64,000 nucleotides of DNA. Source: Bacteroidales bacterium. GTDB lineage: Bacteria; Bacteroidota; Bacteroidia; Bacteroidales; Tenuifilaceae. The translations under genes were made by a program, and so were the position numbers. Location of the stretch: the NCBI GenBank assembly GCA_003818205.1, contig RPRQ01000013.1, positions 20,709-84,708 on the forward strand. The letters are read 5' to 3'. Below, piece after piece: positions 26,743 through 35,918 of this stretch. How positions within the stretch are numbered: position 1 is the first letter of the stretch; every line of letters begins with the position of its first letter. The notes below the pieces were generated by a model that was not told the origin of the DNA, made no database searches, and worked only from the letters and a program-made list of their open reading frames with translations.

Positions 26743-27288
26743 TTACTGTTTATTTATTGTTGCCATCAGGCACATATCAAAATATCTTCCACGGGCATAG
26801 TAGTAGTCGCTCATGATGCCCTCCTTGGTATAACCATTCTTTTCCAAAACTCTTATTGATGCCATGTTTTGCGGATCGACCAGCCCAAATATTCGATGAA
26901 GTCGTAACTCCGTGAAGCCGTAATTTGTAATAAACCCAACAATTGAGCTGGCATAACCCTTCCCCCAATGCTCTTTAAGGAAACCATAGCCAATCTCAGC
27001 TCTACTATTATCACTATCGATGCCAAATAAACCTCCATATCCAACCAACTTTCCCGAACACTTACTGCAAACCACCCACCAAATGGCAGTTTTATCATCC
27101 ATCGATTTAAGGAATCGGGCTAGGAGCGCTTCCGCTTCCTCAATATCCTTATAGGGTGTGCGAGGAACATAGGCTAAATTCTCGATACTTGAATTGAACA
27201 TAAACAGCAACTCTGCATCATTGCTATTTAATAGACGACAGATCAATTTTTCGTTCATAATTAGCCTTTTAGAGAATAACTTTCCCAT
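26743..27288 (-). CDS. RimJ/RimL-type GNAT acetyltransferase
   Basis: This is a cytoplasmic N-acetyltransferase of about 181 residues with unknown substrate. It shows the Acetyltransf_3 pattern: LFSKRLIMNEKLICRLL at the start, GYGGLFGID, AEIGYGFLKEHWGKGYASSIV with the acetyl-CoA loop (HWGKGYA), and LHRIFGLVDPQNMASIRVLEKNGYTKEG, the typical strand 5 to helix to strand 6 segment with the conserved N and S. The ATG at 27288 places the first strand normally; an ATG at 27324 would add 12 residues lacking family similarity. It stands alone, with a repeat element ending exactly at its stop codon. Confidence 0.86.
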   Translation of the reverse strand: MGKLFSKRLIMNEKLICRLLNSNDAELLFMFNSSIENLAYVPRTPYKDIEEAEALLARFLKSMDDKTAIWWVVCSKCSGKLVGYGGLFGIDSDNSRAEIGYGFLKEHWGKGYASSIVGFITNYGFTELRLHRIFGLVDPQNMASIRVLEKNGYTKEGIMSDYYYARGRYFDMCLMATINKQ

Positions 27289-27404
27289 GCTAGATTGTGG
27301 TTGAGAACGAAGAGTATCTCCCATTAATGCCAGACGAAGGCAGGAAATGCTTTCGTATCGGCAAGGCTGCTCAACTGGAATTTAGCGTGTGTTATGGGTT
27401 GTTG

Positions 27405-28526
27405 CTATTTTGTCTTTAACAATTCTATCTCTTGTTTTAATAATTCAATTTCTTTGCTTTGTAACTCATTCTTTTTATTCTGTTCTATTATGTATAATGT
27501 CATTTCTTCCATTTTTTGCAAAAATTTCATTTGAAGGTCTTTCATATTAACTCCATTTTCAACCATTTCTTTCTCAGAAGCTATTTCAGGGAGGTGCTGA
27601 TTCGTTTTTACAAAATTCTCGAGTTCTTTTAAGTCCATAAGTTTGTAATTGCTTTTAAATACAAAATCAGGCGCACAAGTTCCATTCAAATCAACTATTA
27701 CTTCCTTCGCTCTTATTGTACCACAGACATCAAGTTTATACGTTGGGGATGTAGTTCCAATTCCAACTAAACCATTTGGATTAAGTGTTATGGATTTTGA
27801 AGCGATGCCTAGATTACTTCCATCATAAGTATTAGTTAAATAAAAATTCATATCTCCGGGCTTGCTTCCTATTAGTGAAGATGCTATTCCCTGTTGCCAG
27901 AAACCTATGCTTGTTTCCGTTTGCGATGTTCCAAATACTTCAATCTTAGAACTTGAATGGACTGTATAATTAGGACTTTCATTACCAGCCCATATGTTTC
28001 CAACTATTTGTAATTTTGCAAGTGTTGGAGTTGTCGTTCCAATACCAACTTGCGTACCTCGAATAGATATAGCAGGATTATTATCAATACTTCCTAAATC
28101 AATACCTTCTCCATTGCCAATAAAATCAATCCAGTTCAAATTATTGTACCGATTATCTTGGCTGTACCAAGAACCATCTGCGGCAGAGCTTAATCTAACA
28201 GTACCTCCTGTCCAACTTGTAGATGCAGATTTACGATATACATACGCATGTAATCCAAGACAGGCATCAAGTCTAGTATGAATTAAAAACAAATTTGGAG
28301 AATAACTCTTTGCATCGGTTCCCATTGATTGTGTGTTTATACCATATAAAAGACTTCCATTATTTAGGTTATACTCAATATGCAATGGATTTTGTGGAGT
28401 AGCCCCTAAACCAACATAACCTTGATTGTAATAAATATTCCCTGGTGTTGAACCACTCCAAGTTTGCGCATTCACTGTCAAAATTGAACTACCTAAAATC
28501 AAACCAATTAAAATCTGTTTTTTCAT
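27405..28526 (-). CDS. Secreted tail-fibre-like protein with C-terminal coiled coil
   Basis: This 373-residue protein has a signal peptide (cleavage near TVNAQ). The middle contains repeated GIGTTTPT and GIGTTSPTYKLDVCGTI phrases typical of Bacteroidota proteins that resemble phage tail-fibre/endosialidase-chaperone (peptidase S74-like) regions. The end has HLPEIASEKEMVENG followed by a heptad-rich coiled coil (MKDLQMKFLQKMEEM, then KEIELLKQEIELLK). Such proteins probably trimerise at the cell surface. No catalytic residues of S74 self-cleavage are obvious, and no secretion-signal domain of the type IX kind is seen. The function is unknown. Confidence 0.7.
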   Translation of the reverse strand: MKKQILIGLILGSSILTVNAQTWSGSTPGNIYYNQGYVGLGATPQNPLHIEYNLNNGSLLYGINTQSMGTDAKSYSPNLFLIHTRLDACLGLHAYVYRKSASTSWTGGTVRLSSAADGSWYSQDNRYNNLNWIDFIGNGEGIDLGSIDNNPAISIRGTQVGIGTTTPTLAKLQIVGNIWAGNESPNYTVHSSSKIEVFGTSQTETSIGFWQQGIASSLIGSKPGDMNFYLTNTYDGSNLGIASKSITLNPNGLVGIGTTSPTYKLDVCGTIRAKEVIVDLNGTCAPDFVFKSNYKLMDLKELENFVKTNQHLPEIASEKEMVENGVNMKDLQMKFLQKMEEMTLYIIEQNKKNELQSKEIELLKQEIELLKTK

Positions 28527-28587
28527 TTTTATTTAGTTTATTGATTAATATTTCGAAGCGATGTCTTTTCTTGCAATAACACATAGC

Positions 28588-28965
28588 TTACTGCTTTGAC
28601 CGCTCAACCATTGTAGCAAAATACTTAGTGTTGCCACGCCACGAGAAGCTCATGTAACGTTTTTTGTAGTGCAAATTTACTCGCTCGCCGCTAAGAGCAA
28701 CCTCTTCGAGCTGTTTAATTAGCTCTTTATTGCTCCCCTCAACAGAGAAATCGAACGATTCGGCAATTGGGCTAGCCCCTTTTAGCGCACCAAAAGTTTC
28801 GAGGTTTAACTTGCCTTCGTAGGTTTTAAAAATCACCCCCTTTTTGCTAATGCGAAGCACTTTACCAGCCATGACCCCCTCCTCGTAAGTACCCCAATAC
28901 ATGAATGCTGCAATGGCAATAAATGCTATCAGGGCAATAATCAAGAATCGTATAATAAATTTCAT
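28588..28965 (-). CDS. Small membrane-anchored protein, family of unknown function
   Basis: This 125-residue protein begins with one transmembrane helix (residues about 4-25) followed by a soluble domain: GTYEEGVMAGKVLRISKKG, then VIFKTYEGKLNLE, and ERVNLHYKKRYMSFSWRG near the end. This is a recurring small Bacteroidota protein sometimes labelled, without basis in its sequence, as a 6-phosphogluconate dehydrogenase. The soluble part would face the periplasm. A CAAAGTTA (minus-strand TAACTTTG) -7 box lies at 28986-28993. The function is unknown. Confidence 0.72.
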   Translation of the reverse strand: MKFIIRFLIIALIAFIAIAAFMYWGTYEEGVMAGKVLRISKKGVIFKTYEGKLNLETFGALKGASPIAESFDFSVEGSNKELIKQLEEVALSGERVNLHYKKRYMSFSWRGNTKYFATMVERSKQ

Positions 28966-28985
28966 AAATTAGTCATTAATTCAGC

Positions 28986-28993
28986 CAAAGTTA
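28986..28993 (-). promoter_or_regulatory. -7 box for the 125-residue membrane protein
   Basis: On the minus strand TAACTTTG matches TAnnTTTG, 20 bases before the ATG at 28965. No clear -33 element was found. Confidence 0.4.
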
Positions 28994-29093
28994 CCAAATT
29001 ATCATGGTTTAGCAGTATGAAAAATATAAATAAAAAATGACAACCCTATTGAAATAATATTCCAAATCCCTAACTTTCAGGAAAATTTGGGAA

Positions 29094-29300
29094 ATGGAAA
29101 CAATTCTATTCTGGGTGCCACGAATTCTCACATTCATGTTCGCATTCATTATAATAATATTCTCGTTTTCCAATACTGATAATTGCAACCCTTTACTATT
29201 TGGATTATTGGGTTGGGAATACAATGTACTTATAATTAGTTATACGGGATTATTTAAAAAATCAGAACTTGACAATTATACCAATTTTTGGTATCTTTGA
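29094..29300 (+). pseudogene. Possible remnant of a small hydrophobic protein
   Basis: A 68-codon frame starts METILFWVPRILTFMFAFIII, which resembles the beginning of a common small Bacteroidota membrane family (WIPRIL...LFILFISLF). The second half does not continue that similarity, and it overlaps the ParDE promoter and operator. I read it as a decayed fragment or a chance frame. The rest of 28994-29268 holds nothing recognisable. Confidence 0.25.
29269..29299 (+). promoter_or_regulatory. parDE promoter with embedded operator
   Basis: TTG at 29269-29271 and TATCTTTG at 29292-29299 form a good -33/-7 pair with a 20-base spacer. A perfect inverted repeat ATACCAA-TTT-TTGGTAT (29278-29294) sits within the spacer and overlaps the -7 box, where a bound ParD antitoxin would block transcription. 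The ATG of parD is 19 bases downstream. Confidence 0.6.
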
Positions 29301-29317
29301 GAAAAAATTGATGAATT

Positions 29318-29569
29318 ATGAATAGAAATACCTCAATATCAATAGGAAACTATTTTGATAGTTTTATAAAAAGTAGAATTTCTGAAGGGCGATATAAAAA
29401 TGCGAGTGAAGTAATCCGAGCAGGACTAAGACTTTTGGAAGAAGAAGAGAATAAAATTATTGCCCTTAGAGAAGCCATTCAAGAAGGAATAGAAAGCGGA
29501 ATCGATCATGACTTTAACCCTGAAACCCATTTAGGGAAAATAAAAGCTAATAGGAACTTGAATGGCTAA
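29318..29569 (+). CDS. parD: ParD-type antitoxin
   Basis: This 83-residue protein is a ribbon-helix-helix antitoxin: NTSISIGNYFDSFIKSRISE forms the DNA-binding strand and first helix, and GRYKNASEVIRAGLRLLEEEE is the conserved ParD helix 2 with the S-E-V-I-R-A/x-G-L-R signature. The acidic C-terminal tail would wrap the toxin. It overlaps parE by eight bases, the usual coupling. The inverted repeat in its promoter fits autoregulation. Confidence 0.92.
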   Translation: MNRNTSISIGNYFDSFIKSRISEGRYKNASEVIRAGLRLLEEEENKIIALREAIQEGIESGIDHDFNPETHLGKIKANRNLNG

Positions 29570-29864
29570 ATATAAGTTTACAAACAAAGCGGTTTATGAT
29601 TTAACTCAGATTTGGAATTACACCGTTGATAAATGGTCTGAAAATCAAGCAGACAGATACTATCATATGCTTATTGAAAACTGCGAAGAAGTTGCAAGCA
29701 ATCCTGATTTAGGTAAGAATTATTCAGGAGTTACTGAAAACTTATTAGGGTTTAAAGCTGGTAGGCACATCATTTTTTATCGTATGATTGAGAAGAATGA
29801 GGTTGAAATCATAAGAATTCTTCACGAACAAATGGATTTAAAGAATAGAATAGCAGAAAAATAA
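29562..29864 (+). CDS. parE: ParE-type toxin
   Basis: This is a 100-residue RelE/ParE superfamily toxin. It starts MAKYKFTNKAVYDLTQIWNYT, with the helix W-S-E-N-Q-A-D-R-Y-Y, then the core GRHIIFYRMIEKNEVEIIRILHEQMD, where the GxHxIFYR and ILHxxMD motifs are typical of ParE. Characterised ParE proteins poison DNA gyrase, whereas RelE members cut mRNA; the motif favours ParE. Neutralised by the upstream antitoxin, it forms a complete type II module. Downstream, 29865-30010 has only a weak six-base inverted pair CCCCAC/GTGGGG. Confidence 0.92.
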   Translation: MAKYKFTNKAVYDLTQIWNYTVDKWSENQADRYYHMLIENCEEVASNPDLGKNYSGVTENLLGFKAGRHIIFYRMIEKNEVEIIRILHEQMDLKNRIAEK

Positions 29865-30010
29865 CCCCACATAACAGCTATGACGTATTTGGAGTTCTTA
29901 ACGCTTTTTGGTGCTTTATTACTATCGTGGGGCTAGAAAGCAGTTTCAATCGAGCGTCTTTTGCGAGCTCGCCAGAGGCAAACTCCTAATCATAACCATC
30001 TTGCGGAACC

Positions 30011-30700
30011 TTACCTCACCAAAAACAAATACCCTTTGCCCTTTAGTGTGATTAGCTCAATATTTGAGTCCTCGGAGAAGTATTCGCGGAGCTTGCGGAT
30101 ATAGACATCCAGCGTTCGGGAGTTAAAGAACGAATCGTCGCCCCAAACAGTTTTGAGTAAGAATTTGCGATCGACAGTTTGGTTTAGGTTTGCTGTCAGC
30201 AAGTTCAACACCTCATGATCGCGTTGCGAAAGTTTGATGGTTTTTGTGGGGGATATTAACTCGTATCGAAGAGGCGAATAGGTGTACCTTCCTAACGTCC
30301 TATCGCTATTATTATCCTTGCTATTCTTGGCTTTAGCCAAAATGCTAAGCATATTGTTAATCCGAACAATCAGCTCCTCCATGCTAAAGGGTTTACGGAT
30401 GTAATCGGAGCCTCCAACCTCAAAACCCTTGACCAAATCAGCCGTTTCGGCTTTTGCAGTTAGGAAAATGATTGGCAGCGCAGGATATCGCTTTTTGATT
30501 TCGGCGCAAAGCGTATAACCATCAACGTTGGGGAGCATAATATCGAGCACGCAGATATCGGGGGTAAAGGTGCTGAAGCTCTGCATCACCTTTGAGCCAT
30601 CGGCAATAAGCATCACATCAAAACCTTGCTTTTGTAATGTTTCGTGAACAATCTTGCCTAAAAATGGCTCATCCTCGATATATAAAACCCGTTTATTCAT
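30011..30700 (-). CDS. OmpR/PhoB-family response regulator
   Basis: This 229-residue regulator has a receiver with the acidic pocket (YIEDE, residues 7-11), acceptor Asp53 (VLDIMLP), Thr in FLTAK and Lys in IRKPF, followed by a winged-helix Trans_reg_C domain (ISPTKTIKLSQRDHEVLNLL, RTLDVYIRKLREYF, GKGYLFLV). The ATG overlaps the kinase stop as TAATG, which fixes the start at 30700 rather than a frame 12 codons upstream. Together with the kinase it forms a classical two-component pair, probably controlling the divergent GLPGLI/outer-membrane genes. It resembles RprY-type regulators in layout. Confidence 0.93.
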   Translation of the reverse strand: MNKRVLYIEDEPFLGKIVHETLQKQGFDVMLIADGSKVMQSFSTFTPDICVLDIMLPNVDGYTLCAEIKKRYPALPIIFLTAKAETADLVKGFEVGGSDYIRKPFSMEELIVRINNMLSILAKAKNSKDNNSDRTLGRYTYSPLRYELISPTKTIKLSQRDHEVLNLLTANLNQTVDRKFLLKTVWGDDSFFNSRTLDVYIRKLREYFSEDSNIELITLKGKGYLFLVR

Positions 30701-32211
30701 TATCCTTGCTTTGGAAACGATAGCGTAAATCGGCATCCGCCCTCTTTCAAATTCTCAACGTCAATTGTCCCTTTGTGCTGTTTCATAACCATTGCGGCAT
30801 AGCTAAGCCCAAGGCCATAGCCCTTAACGTTATGCCGATTTTGTGTGGGAACTCGAAAGAACTTATCAAAAACCTTTGAGATATACTCATCAGGAATACC
30901 AATGCCATTGTCGGATACGCTGAGAATAATTCTCGAATTCTCTTCCCAAAGTTTAATTCCAATTTTAGGGCTTGCCTCAACATATTTCAAACTATTATCG
31001 ATTAGGTTAATCAAAACACCCTGAACATGGAGACTATCGGCATTTATATTAAAAACAGAACCTTCTGCATCAACGGTTAATTGGGCATCCATTTGCTGAA
31101 GGCGTATTTGCATCGATTGGGTAACCTCATCAACAATGCTCTTAAGTGAAACCCTTTCGGGTTGCATAAAACCGTTAGCTGCACCATCGTATATTGATGA
31201 TGTTAAAACGTTTTGCACTAACATCTCGAGCCGATTCATCTCAGCCTGAGCGATACGAATATACTCATCAGCTTTAACGGGCTCGTTCTTCAAATCGAAG
31301 GTTTGAAGGGCTTCTAAGGCAACCTTTACGGTTGCTACAGGTGTTTTTAGCTCGTGCGAGATATTCGCCACAAATTCGTTGCGAATTACATTCAACTCCA
31401 TCTGCTTTTTTAGGCTGTTAAAGGAGATTGCAAATGCTGCACCAGTTAATATCAGAAGGATTAGCCCAAAAAGAATCTGTGGGTATAGTTTTTTTATTAG
31501 ATAAAACTGATACTTCGATATATTTACCGATAGTGATGAACCATTGATACCTGTTGTAAGGTAAATGCCTCTATGGTCATTGACACTGTCGCTATTAGTC
31601 CAAAACAGCTTAAAGTTACTTGTAATGGGTTTCTTTTCGAAGTCGTTTTTTATAAATGCGCTATCGACAAACGTTGAGAACTTGAAATTAAACGTTTTTG
31701 TATTCTTTGTTGAATCGGCAACTCTATTAGTAAAAACTTTAAGGCTGCGAAGTATCAACTTATCCGAAAGTACATTTTCTCCATTTGCTTCAACTTTAAA
31801 ATTCGATTTTATACGAATGGTATCGTGTTTTGATGTGTTATCGACAATTACATTAGAAATTTCAGGACTGCTACCTGAAATAACTATTTTATTTGGTGAC
31901 ATTGAATCAATACAACCTCTATCCTTGGCTTTTAGAGCAATGACGTTAGAGCTAACGCTATCAGTCATGACGTACATCTGAACTTTAGGCTTTTTATCAC
32001 CCTTCATAATTGGGTTAACAACCTTTTTGAGCAGTAGTGAATCGAGCATCTTATCCTCCGAAGCACGGAGTTCGCGTTCCAACTCCTTGGTGAGCATTTG
32101 CTTTTCCTGCTCAAAACGAACCAGCAGCCATTGGATAACGAAAAACGTTAGCAGTATCTGGCTGGCTATCATCAAAAGCCTTATCCGTCGTATTTTCCTT
32201 GGATTGCTCAT
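30700..32211 (-). CDS. Membrane sensor histidine kinase partnered with the OmpR-type regulator
   Basis: This is a 503-residue inner-membrane kinase. The first transmembrane helix is at about 10-27 and the second at about 240-262, enclosing a periplasmic domain of about 210 residues without recognised family. HisKA has FVANISHELKTPVATVKVAL with His near 285. The HATPase has LINLIDNSLKYV, DNGIGIPDEYISKVFDKFFR and GYGLGLSYAAMVMKQHKG. The gene precedes the regulator with a one-base stop/start overlap. It is divergent from the GLPGLI gene, with 171 bases between the start codons. Confidence 0.93.
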   Translation of the reverse strand: MSNPRKIRRIRLLMIASQILLTFFVIQWLLVRFEQEKQMLTKELERELRASEDKMLDSLLLKKVVNPIMKGDKKPKVQMYVMTDSVSSNVIALKAKDRGCIDSMSPNKIVISGSSPEISNVIVDNTSKHDTIRIKSNFKVEANGENVLSDKLILRSLKVFTNRVADSTKNTKTFNFKFSTFVDSAFIKNDFEKKPITSNFKLFWTNSDSVNDHRGIYLTTGINGSSLSVNISKYQFYLIKKLYPQILFGLILLILTGAAFAISFNSLKKQMELNVIRNEFVANISHELKTPVATVKVALEALQTFDLKNEPVKADEYIRIAQAEMNRLEMLVQNVLTSSIYDGAANGFMQPERVSLKSIVDEVTQSMQIRLQQMDAQLTVDAEGSVFNINADSLHVQGVLINLIDNSLKYVEASPKIGIKLWEENSRIILSVSDNGIGIPDEYISKVFDKFFRVPTQNRHNVKGYGLGLSYAAMVMKQHKGTIDVENLKEGGCRFTLSFPKQG

Positions 32212-32382
32212 AGCTTAAACTTGTGGTAAAAGTAATCATTAATAGCACTTTAACCTCAAAGCGTTAACCTTTATTAACCTTAATTGGGTTTGGATTAACC
32301 TCCTTCTATCCTTTCGGAGTCTACTTTTGATGCAAGTTTTAGATTGAAAAAAACAATAATTATTCACATAAAAAATAACATC

Positions 32383-33141
32383 ATGAAAAGATTTATTATT
32401 CTATTCCTTGCACTATGCCTTGTAATGGGCTTAAATGCACAAACAGATAATACAAAGGGGCAAATTATCTACGAAACGGTGCGAAAATTCGACCTTAAAA
32501 TTCAAGGCGATGCTGCACAATTCCAAAACATGATTCCAAAGGAACGAAAAAGCAAAAAGGAGCTGCTTTTTACTTCGGATGCATCTATCTATCAAAAATT
32601 AAATCAAGAACAAGAGGATGAGGTAATGCAAGAATCGGCAGGAGGTGCCAACGTGACAATTAAAATGACTGAACCCAACGAGGTTATTTTCTGCGACCTT
32701 AAAAGTAAAACTAATTTTGAGCAGCGAGAGTTTATGTCCCGCATGTTCCTAGTTGAAGCAAAAACCGATACCGTACAGTGGAAGCTTACTGGCAACCAGA
32801 AAGCAATTCTCGAGTATAGCTGCATGGAAGCTGAATTGGTTGGAGCTAAAAAGAAAACTATCGCTTGGTTTGCTCCGGCAATCCCTGTATCTACAGGTCC
32901 TGATGGATATGTGGGATTACCAGGGTTAATTCTAGCAATGGATATCGATAACGGAAAAACTACATATACTGCACAGGTTGTTAATTTTAAAGAGATTGAT
33001 GCCTCACTAATAGCAAAACCAAAAGAGGGAAAGAAAGTAAGTAAAAAAGAGTTCCGCAAAATCGTTGATGAGAAAACAAAAGAGATGAATGGTGGCAAAC
33101 CTGGTGATGGTGGTGCAACAGTGATTATTAGGACGATGTAG
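32383..33141 (+). CDS. GLPGLI family secreted protein
   Basis: This is a periplasmic protein of about 252 residues. The ATG at 32383 directly begins a signal peptide (MKRFIILFLALCLVMGLNAQ); a frame 13 codons earlier adds a segment without signal character. The family name motif appears as GYVGLPGLILAMDIDNG at about 183-199, preceded by the IAWFAP and PVSTGP segments common in this family. The function of GLPGLI proteins is unknown, but they often sit beside the outer-membrane beta-barrel type found 20 bases downstream, and this one is also divergent from a two-component pair. A TACTTTTG -7-like box lies at 32322-32329. Confidence 0.9.
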   Translation: MKRFIILFLALCLVMGLNAQTDNTKGQIIYETVRKFDLKIQGDAAQFQNMIPKERKSKKELLFTSDASIYQKLNQEQEDEVMQESAGGANVTIKMTEPNEVIFCDLKSKTNFEQREFMSRMFLVEAKTDTVQWKLTGNQKAILEYSCMEAELVGAKKKTIAWFAPAIPVSTGPDGYVGLPGLILAMDIDNGKTTYTAQVVNFKEIDASLIAKPKEGKKVSKKEFRKIVDEKTKEMNGGKPGDGGATVIIRTM

Positions 33142-33161
33142 TAAATACCTATTTAAAAAAG

Positions 33162-35918
33162 ATGAAAAATATTATAGCAATATTAACCTTTCTTTTCCCT
33201 TTAAGCCTGTTGGGCCAAAATGTAATCAGAGGCGATGTGATGGATACCCAAGGTAATCCCTTGCAATTCGCCACGGTTGCTTTACTAAACCCAGTTGACT
33301 CAACCCTTGCGCATTTTGGTATCACTAACTCTCAAGGGCAATTCGAAATATCAAAAATTCCACCCGGGAGCTACCTTATGCAAACGGCTTTTCTAGGATT
33401 TAAAACCTTTTACAAAGCTGTTTCAATTCCCTTAACCGATGGAGAGAACTTTGGGGCAATAGTTCTACAATCAAACTCCTTAAATATCGATGAGGTGAAG
33501 ATAACTGGCGAGCGAATTCCGATGCTCATTAAAAAGGATACTGTGGAGTACAATGCTGGTGCGTTTAAAGTAAAAACTGATGGTGTAGCCGAAGATCTTC
33601 TTAAAAAGCTCCCCGGTGTTGAGGTTGACAGGGCTGGAAATGTAAAGGCGATGGGCGAAGATGTAAAAAAAGTACTCGTTGATGGCAAGGAGTTCTTTGG
33701 CTCCGACACTAAGGTTGCAACCAAGAATCTTCCTGCTGATGCCATTAACAAAGTACAGGTTTACAATAAAAAATCGGATGAATCGGAGCTAATCGGACTC
33801 GATGATAATGAATACGATAAAACTATCAATTTTGTGCTAAAGGACGATAAAAAGCAGGCCGTTTTCGGTGATGTGAAAGCAGGCGGCGGAGTTGACGACT
33901 ACTATCAAGGAAATGCTAAGGTTTACAGGTTTACCGATAAACATCAGTTTGCTGTACTAGGGATGCTCAATAATGTAAATCGACCTGGTTTTTCGTTTCA
34001 GGATTATATCCAATTTAACGGTGGTATCAGAAGCATGATGAGCGGGGGCTCAGCCAAAATCACCATTAGCGATGATAATAGCATGCCTGTTGACTTTGGG
34101 CAGTCGATTACCGGCGATGTAACTTCGGGTGCAGGAGGTATAAACTACTCATACGAGATAAAAAAGAATAACCGAATCAATTTCAGCTACATGGGAAATG
34201 GTACAAATAAAGCGCTTACCCAATCGGTTTACTCTCGTAACTTCAGCAATAGCGATACCTATGAGCAAAACTCGTTGGAGAATGGAACTGGTTATAACCG
34301 AAATCATCTATTTAACTTTGGATGGAGGAATAAGTCCGATAGCGTTCAGTTTTTCATGGTTAACGGGATTGTTACAATGGCGAGCGATAACTCAAAATCA
34401 TTCTCCGCAACCCAAAGCGCAATGGATGGATTGCCAATCAACCAATTGAACAACTCCACAAACAGCAATTCTAATCAGATAAAGGCCAATGCCGATGCAT
34501 CGTGGCTAAGGAAAATCAAGGGGAAATGGAAGATGGTGAAGGTTAGCAGTAACTTTCAATACATGCACAATATAAAGAATAGCGACTGGAATAACTCAAC
34601 TCAACTCAACCCAAATCCCGTTCCTGTTGTTAGCGAGCAGTACTACAAAAATCAAAACGATTATTTACAGTACTCGGCAACAGCCACATCGCTTCGTAAA
34701 ATTGGAAAGGGTTTGTACCTTGAGCCATCGGTTTTTGCAGGGGTAAAGAGCGAACTGCTAAACCGCAAGCAGGCTGAGGATAAAAGCCTTGCAACGCTGA
34801 TTGATTCAGTAAGTCCAAAGCTTAATAGCAATTATCAATGGGTAAAACCCGAACTTGAGCTGAAATACTACAAAAATAAATCTAGATTATCTTTTGGTGC
34901 TGGCTATGAGATGAGCAGTAGAATCGACAATCTAAACGACTCATCAAAAGTATCGGTAAATAGAGCCTTTATTTTGCCTTTTGCAAGATGGGAGTACGAG
35001 TATAAAACGGGTCGAAGATTCAGCGTTTCGTACGAAACATCAACAAATCAGCCTAGCACATCGCAGCTAATTCCAATCATAAGTAGCAGCAACCCACTGG
35101 TAATCTACTATGGAAATCGGAATTTGAAACCAGAGTATAGCCACGATTTCTTTATCAACTGGTTCCTATTCGATCAGTTCTCGTTTACATCAATCTTTGC
35201 CAATGTTAACCTGAACTATACCGAGAATAAGATTAATAACTCTATTTCCATTGCTGATAATTTTAAGCAATCTATAAATCTTGTAAACGTTCCTGAAGAT
35301 TACTCTGCAACTGCTATGTTCGACTTTTCAACCCCAATACGTTTTCTTGGGATTAACATAAGAACTGGGGCAACCGAAAGGTGGAATCGGGGTATAAGCG
35401 ATGTTAACGGGATTAGCAATATCAACACAAACCTAATCCATAGATTTAGGCTCTCATTCGATAATCGTAAAAAAGAGAGATGGGACGTAGGTACAGGAGT
35501 TGAAGTTAATATTACCAATGCCAAGTATTCCATTCAAAAGCAGATGAATAAGAGGTATTACAGCTACACCTGGTTTACCGATATTAGCTATACACCCAAT
35601 GAGTTTTTGTTCTTCAAAGTTTCAGGTGATGTAACAAGCTACAATTCGCAGAGCTTTAATAAAAGCGTTTTAGTCCCATTAATCGGGGCAGAGATTAATT
35701 ACTATTTCAAGAATAATAAGCGATTGATGCTATCGCTCGAAGCGTATGATTTGCTTAATAAGAATACTGGAATATCAAGAACTAGCCAGCTCAACTACCT
35801 CCGCGAAACGCATGCCAATACCATTGGCCGATACTTCATGCTATCGCTCAAGTTTAGGTTGAATAAATTTGGTGATAATGGAGGAGGGATGAAGATTTTA
35901 GTGAATAAACGATATTAA
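33162..35918 (+). CDS. Outer-membrane beta-barrel with N-terminal carboxypeptidase-regulatory domain
   Basis: This 918-residue outer-membrane protein has a signal peptide, then a CarboxypepD_reg-like beta sandwich (residues about 20-105, NVIRGDVMDTQGNPLQFATVA and GSYLMQTAFLGFKTFYKA). A plug-like segment follows (VEYNAGAFKVKTDGVAEDLLKKLPGVEVD, split in conserved pieces), and a C-terminal beta-barrel of the OMP_b-brl_3 type ends the protein (LGAEINYYFKNNKRLMLSLEA near the end). It belongs to TonB-receptor-like proteins commonly paired with GLPGLI. The transported ligand is unknown. It is 20 bases after the GLPGLI gene and co-transcribed with it. Confidence 0.88.
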   Translation: MKNIIAILTFLFPLSLLGQNVIRGDVMDTQGNPLQFATVALLNPVDSTLAHFGITNSQGQFEISKIPPGSYLMQTAFLGFKTFYKAVSIPLTDGENFGAIVLQSNSLNIDEVKITGERIPMLIKKDTVEYNAGAFKVKTDGVAEDLLKKLPGVEVDRAGNVKAMGEDVKKVLVDGKEFFGSDTKVATKNLPADAINKVQVYNKKSDESELIGLDDNEYDKTINFVLKDDKKQAVFGDVKAGGGVDDYYQGNAKVYRFTDKHQFAVLGMLNNVNRPGFSFQDYIQFNGGIRSMMSGGSAKITISDDNSMPVDFGQSITGDVTSGAGGINYSYEIKKNNRINFSYMGNGTNKALTQSVYSRNFSNSDTYEQNSLENGTGYNRNHLFNFGWRNKSDSVQFFMVNGIVTMASDNSKSFSATQSAMDGLPINQLNNSTNSNSNQIKANADASWLRKIKGKWKMVKVSSNFQYMHNIKNSDWNNSTQLNPNPVPVVSEQYYKNQNDYLQYSATATSLRKIGKGLYLEPSVFAGVKSELLNRKQAEDKSLATLIDSVSPKLNSNYQWVKPELELKYYKNKSRLSFGAGYEMSSRIDNLNDSSKVSVNRAFILPFARWEYEYKTGRRFSVSYETSTNQPSTSQLIPIISSSNPLVIYYGNRNLKPEYSHDFFINWFLFDQFSFTSIFANVNLNYTENKINNSISIADNFKQSINLVNVPEDYSATAMFDFSTPIRFLGINIRTGATERWNRGISDVNGISNINTNLIHRFRLSFDNRKKERWDVGTGVEVNITNAKYSIQKQMNKRYYSYTWFTDISYTPNEFLFFKVSGDVTSYNSQSFNKSVLVPLIGAEINYYFKNNKRLMLSLEAYDLLNKNTGISRTSQLNYLRETHANTIGRYFMLSLKFRLNKFGDNGGGMKILVNKRY

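Noticed and set aside
29865..29932. Possible integron attC site after parE (CCCCAC...GTGGGG with CATAACA)
   Set aside because: Only a 6-base inverted pair 56 bases apart is present; the RYYYAAC/GTTRRRY core sites are missing and no integrase or cassette series is seen.
32604..33098. 164-codon minus-strand frame opposite the GLPGLI gene
   Set aside because: The translation is Ser/Thr/Pro-rich without motifs, while the plus strand encodes a recognisable family with signal peptide.
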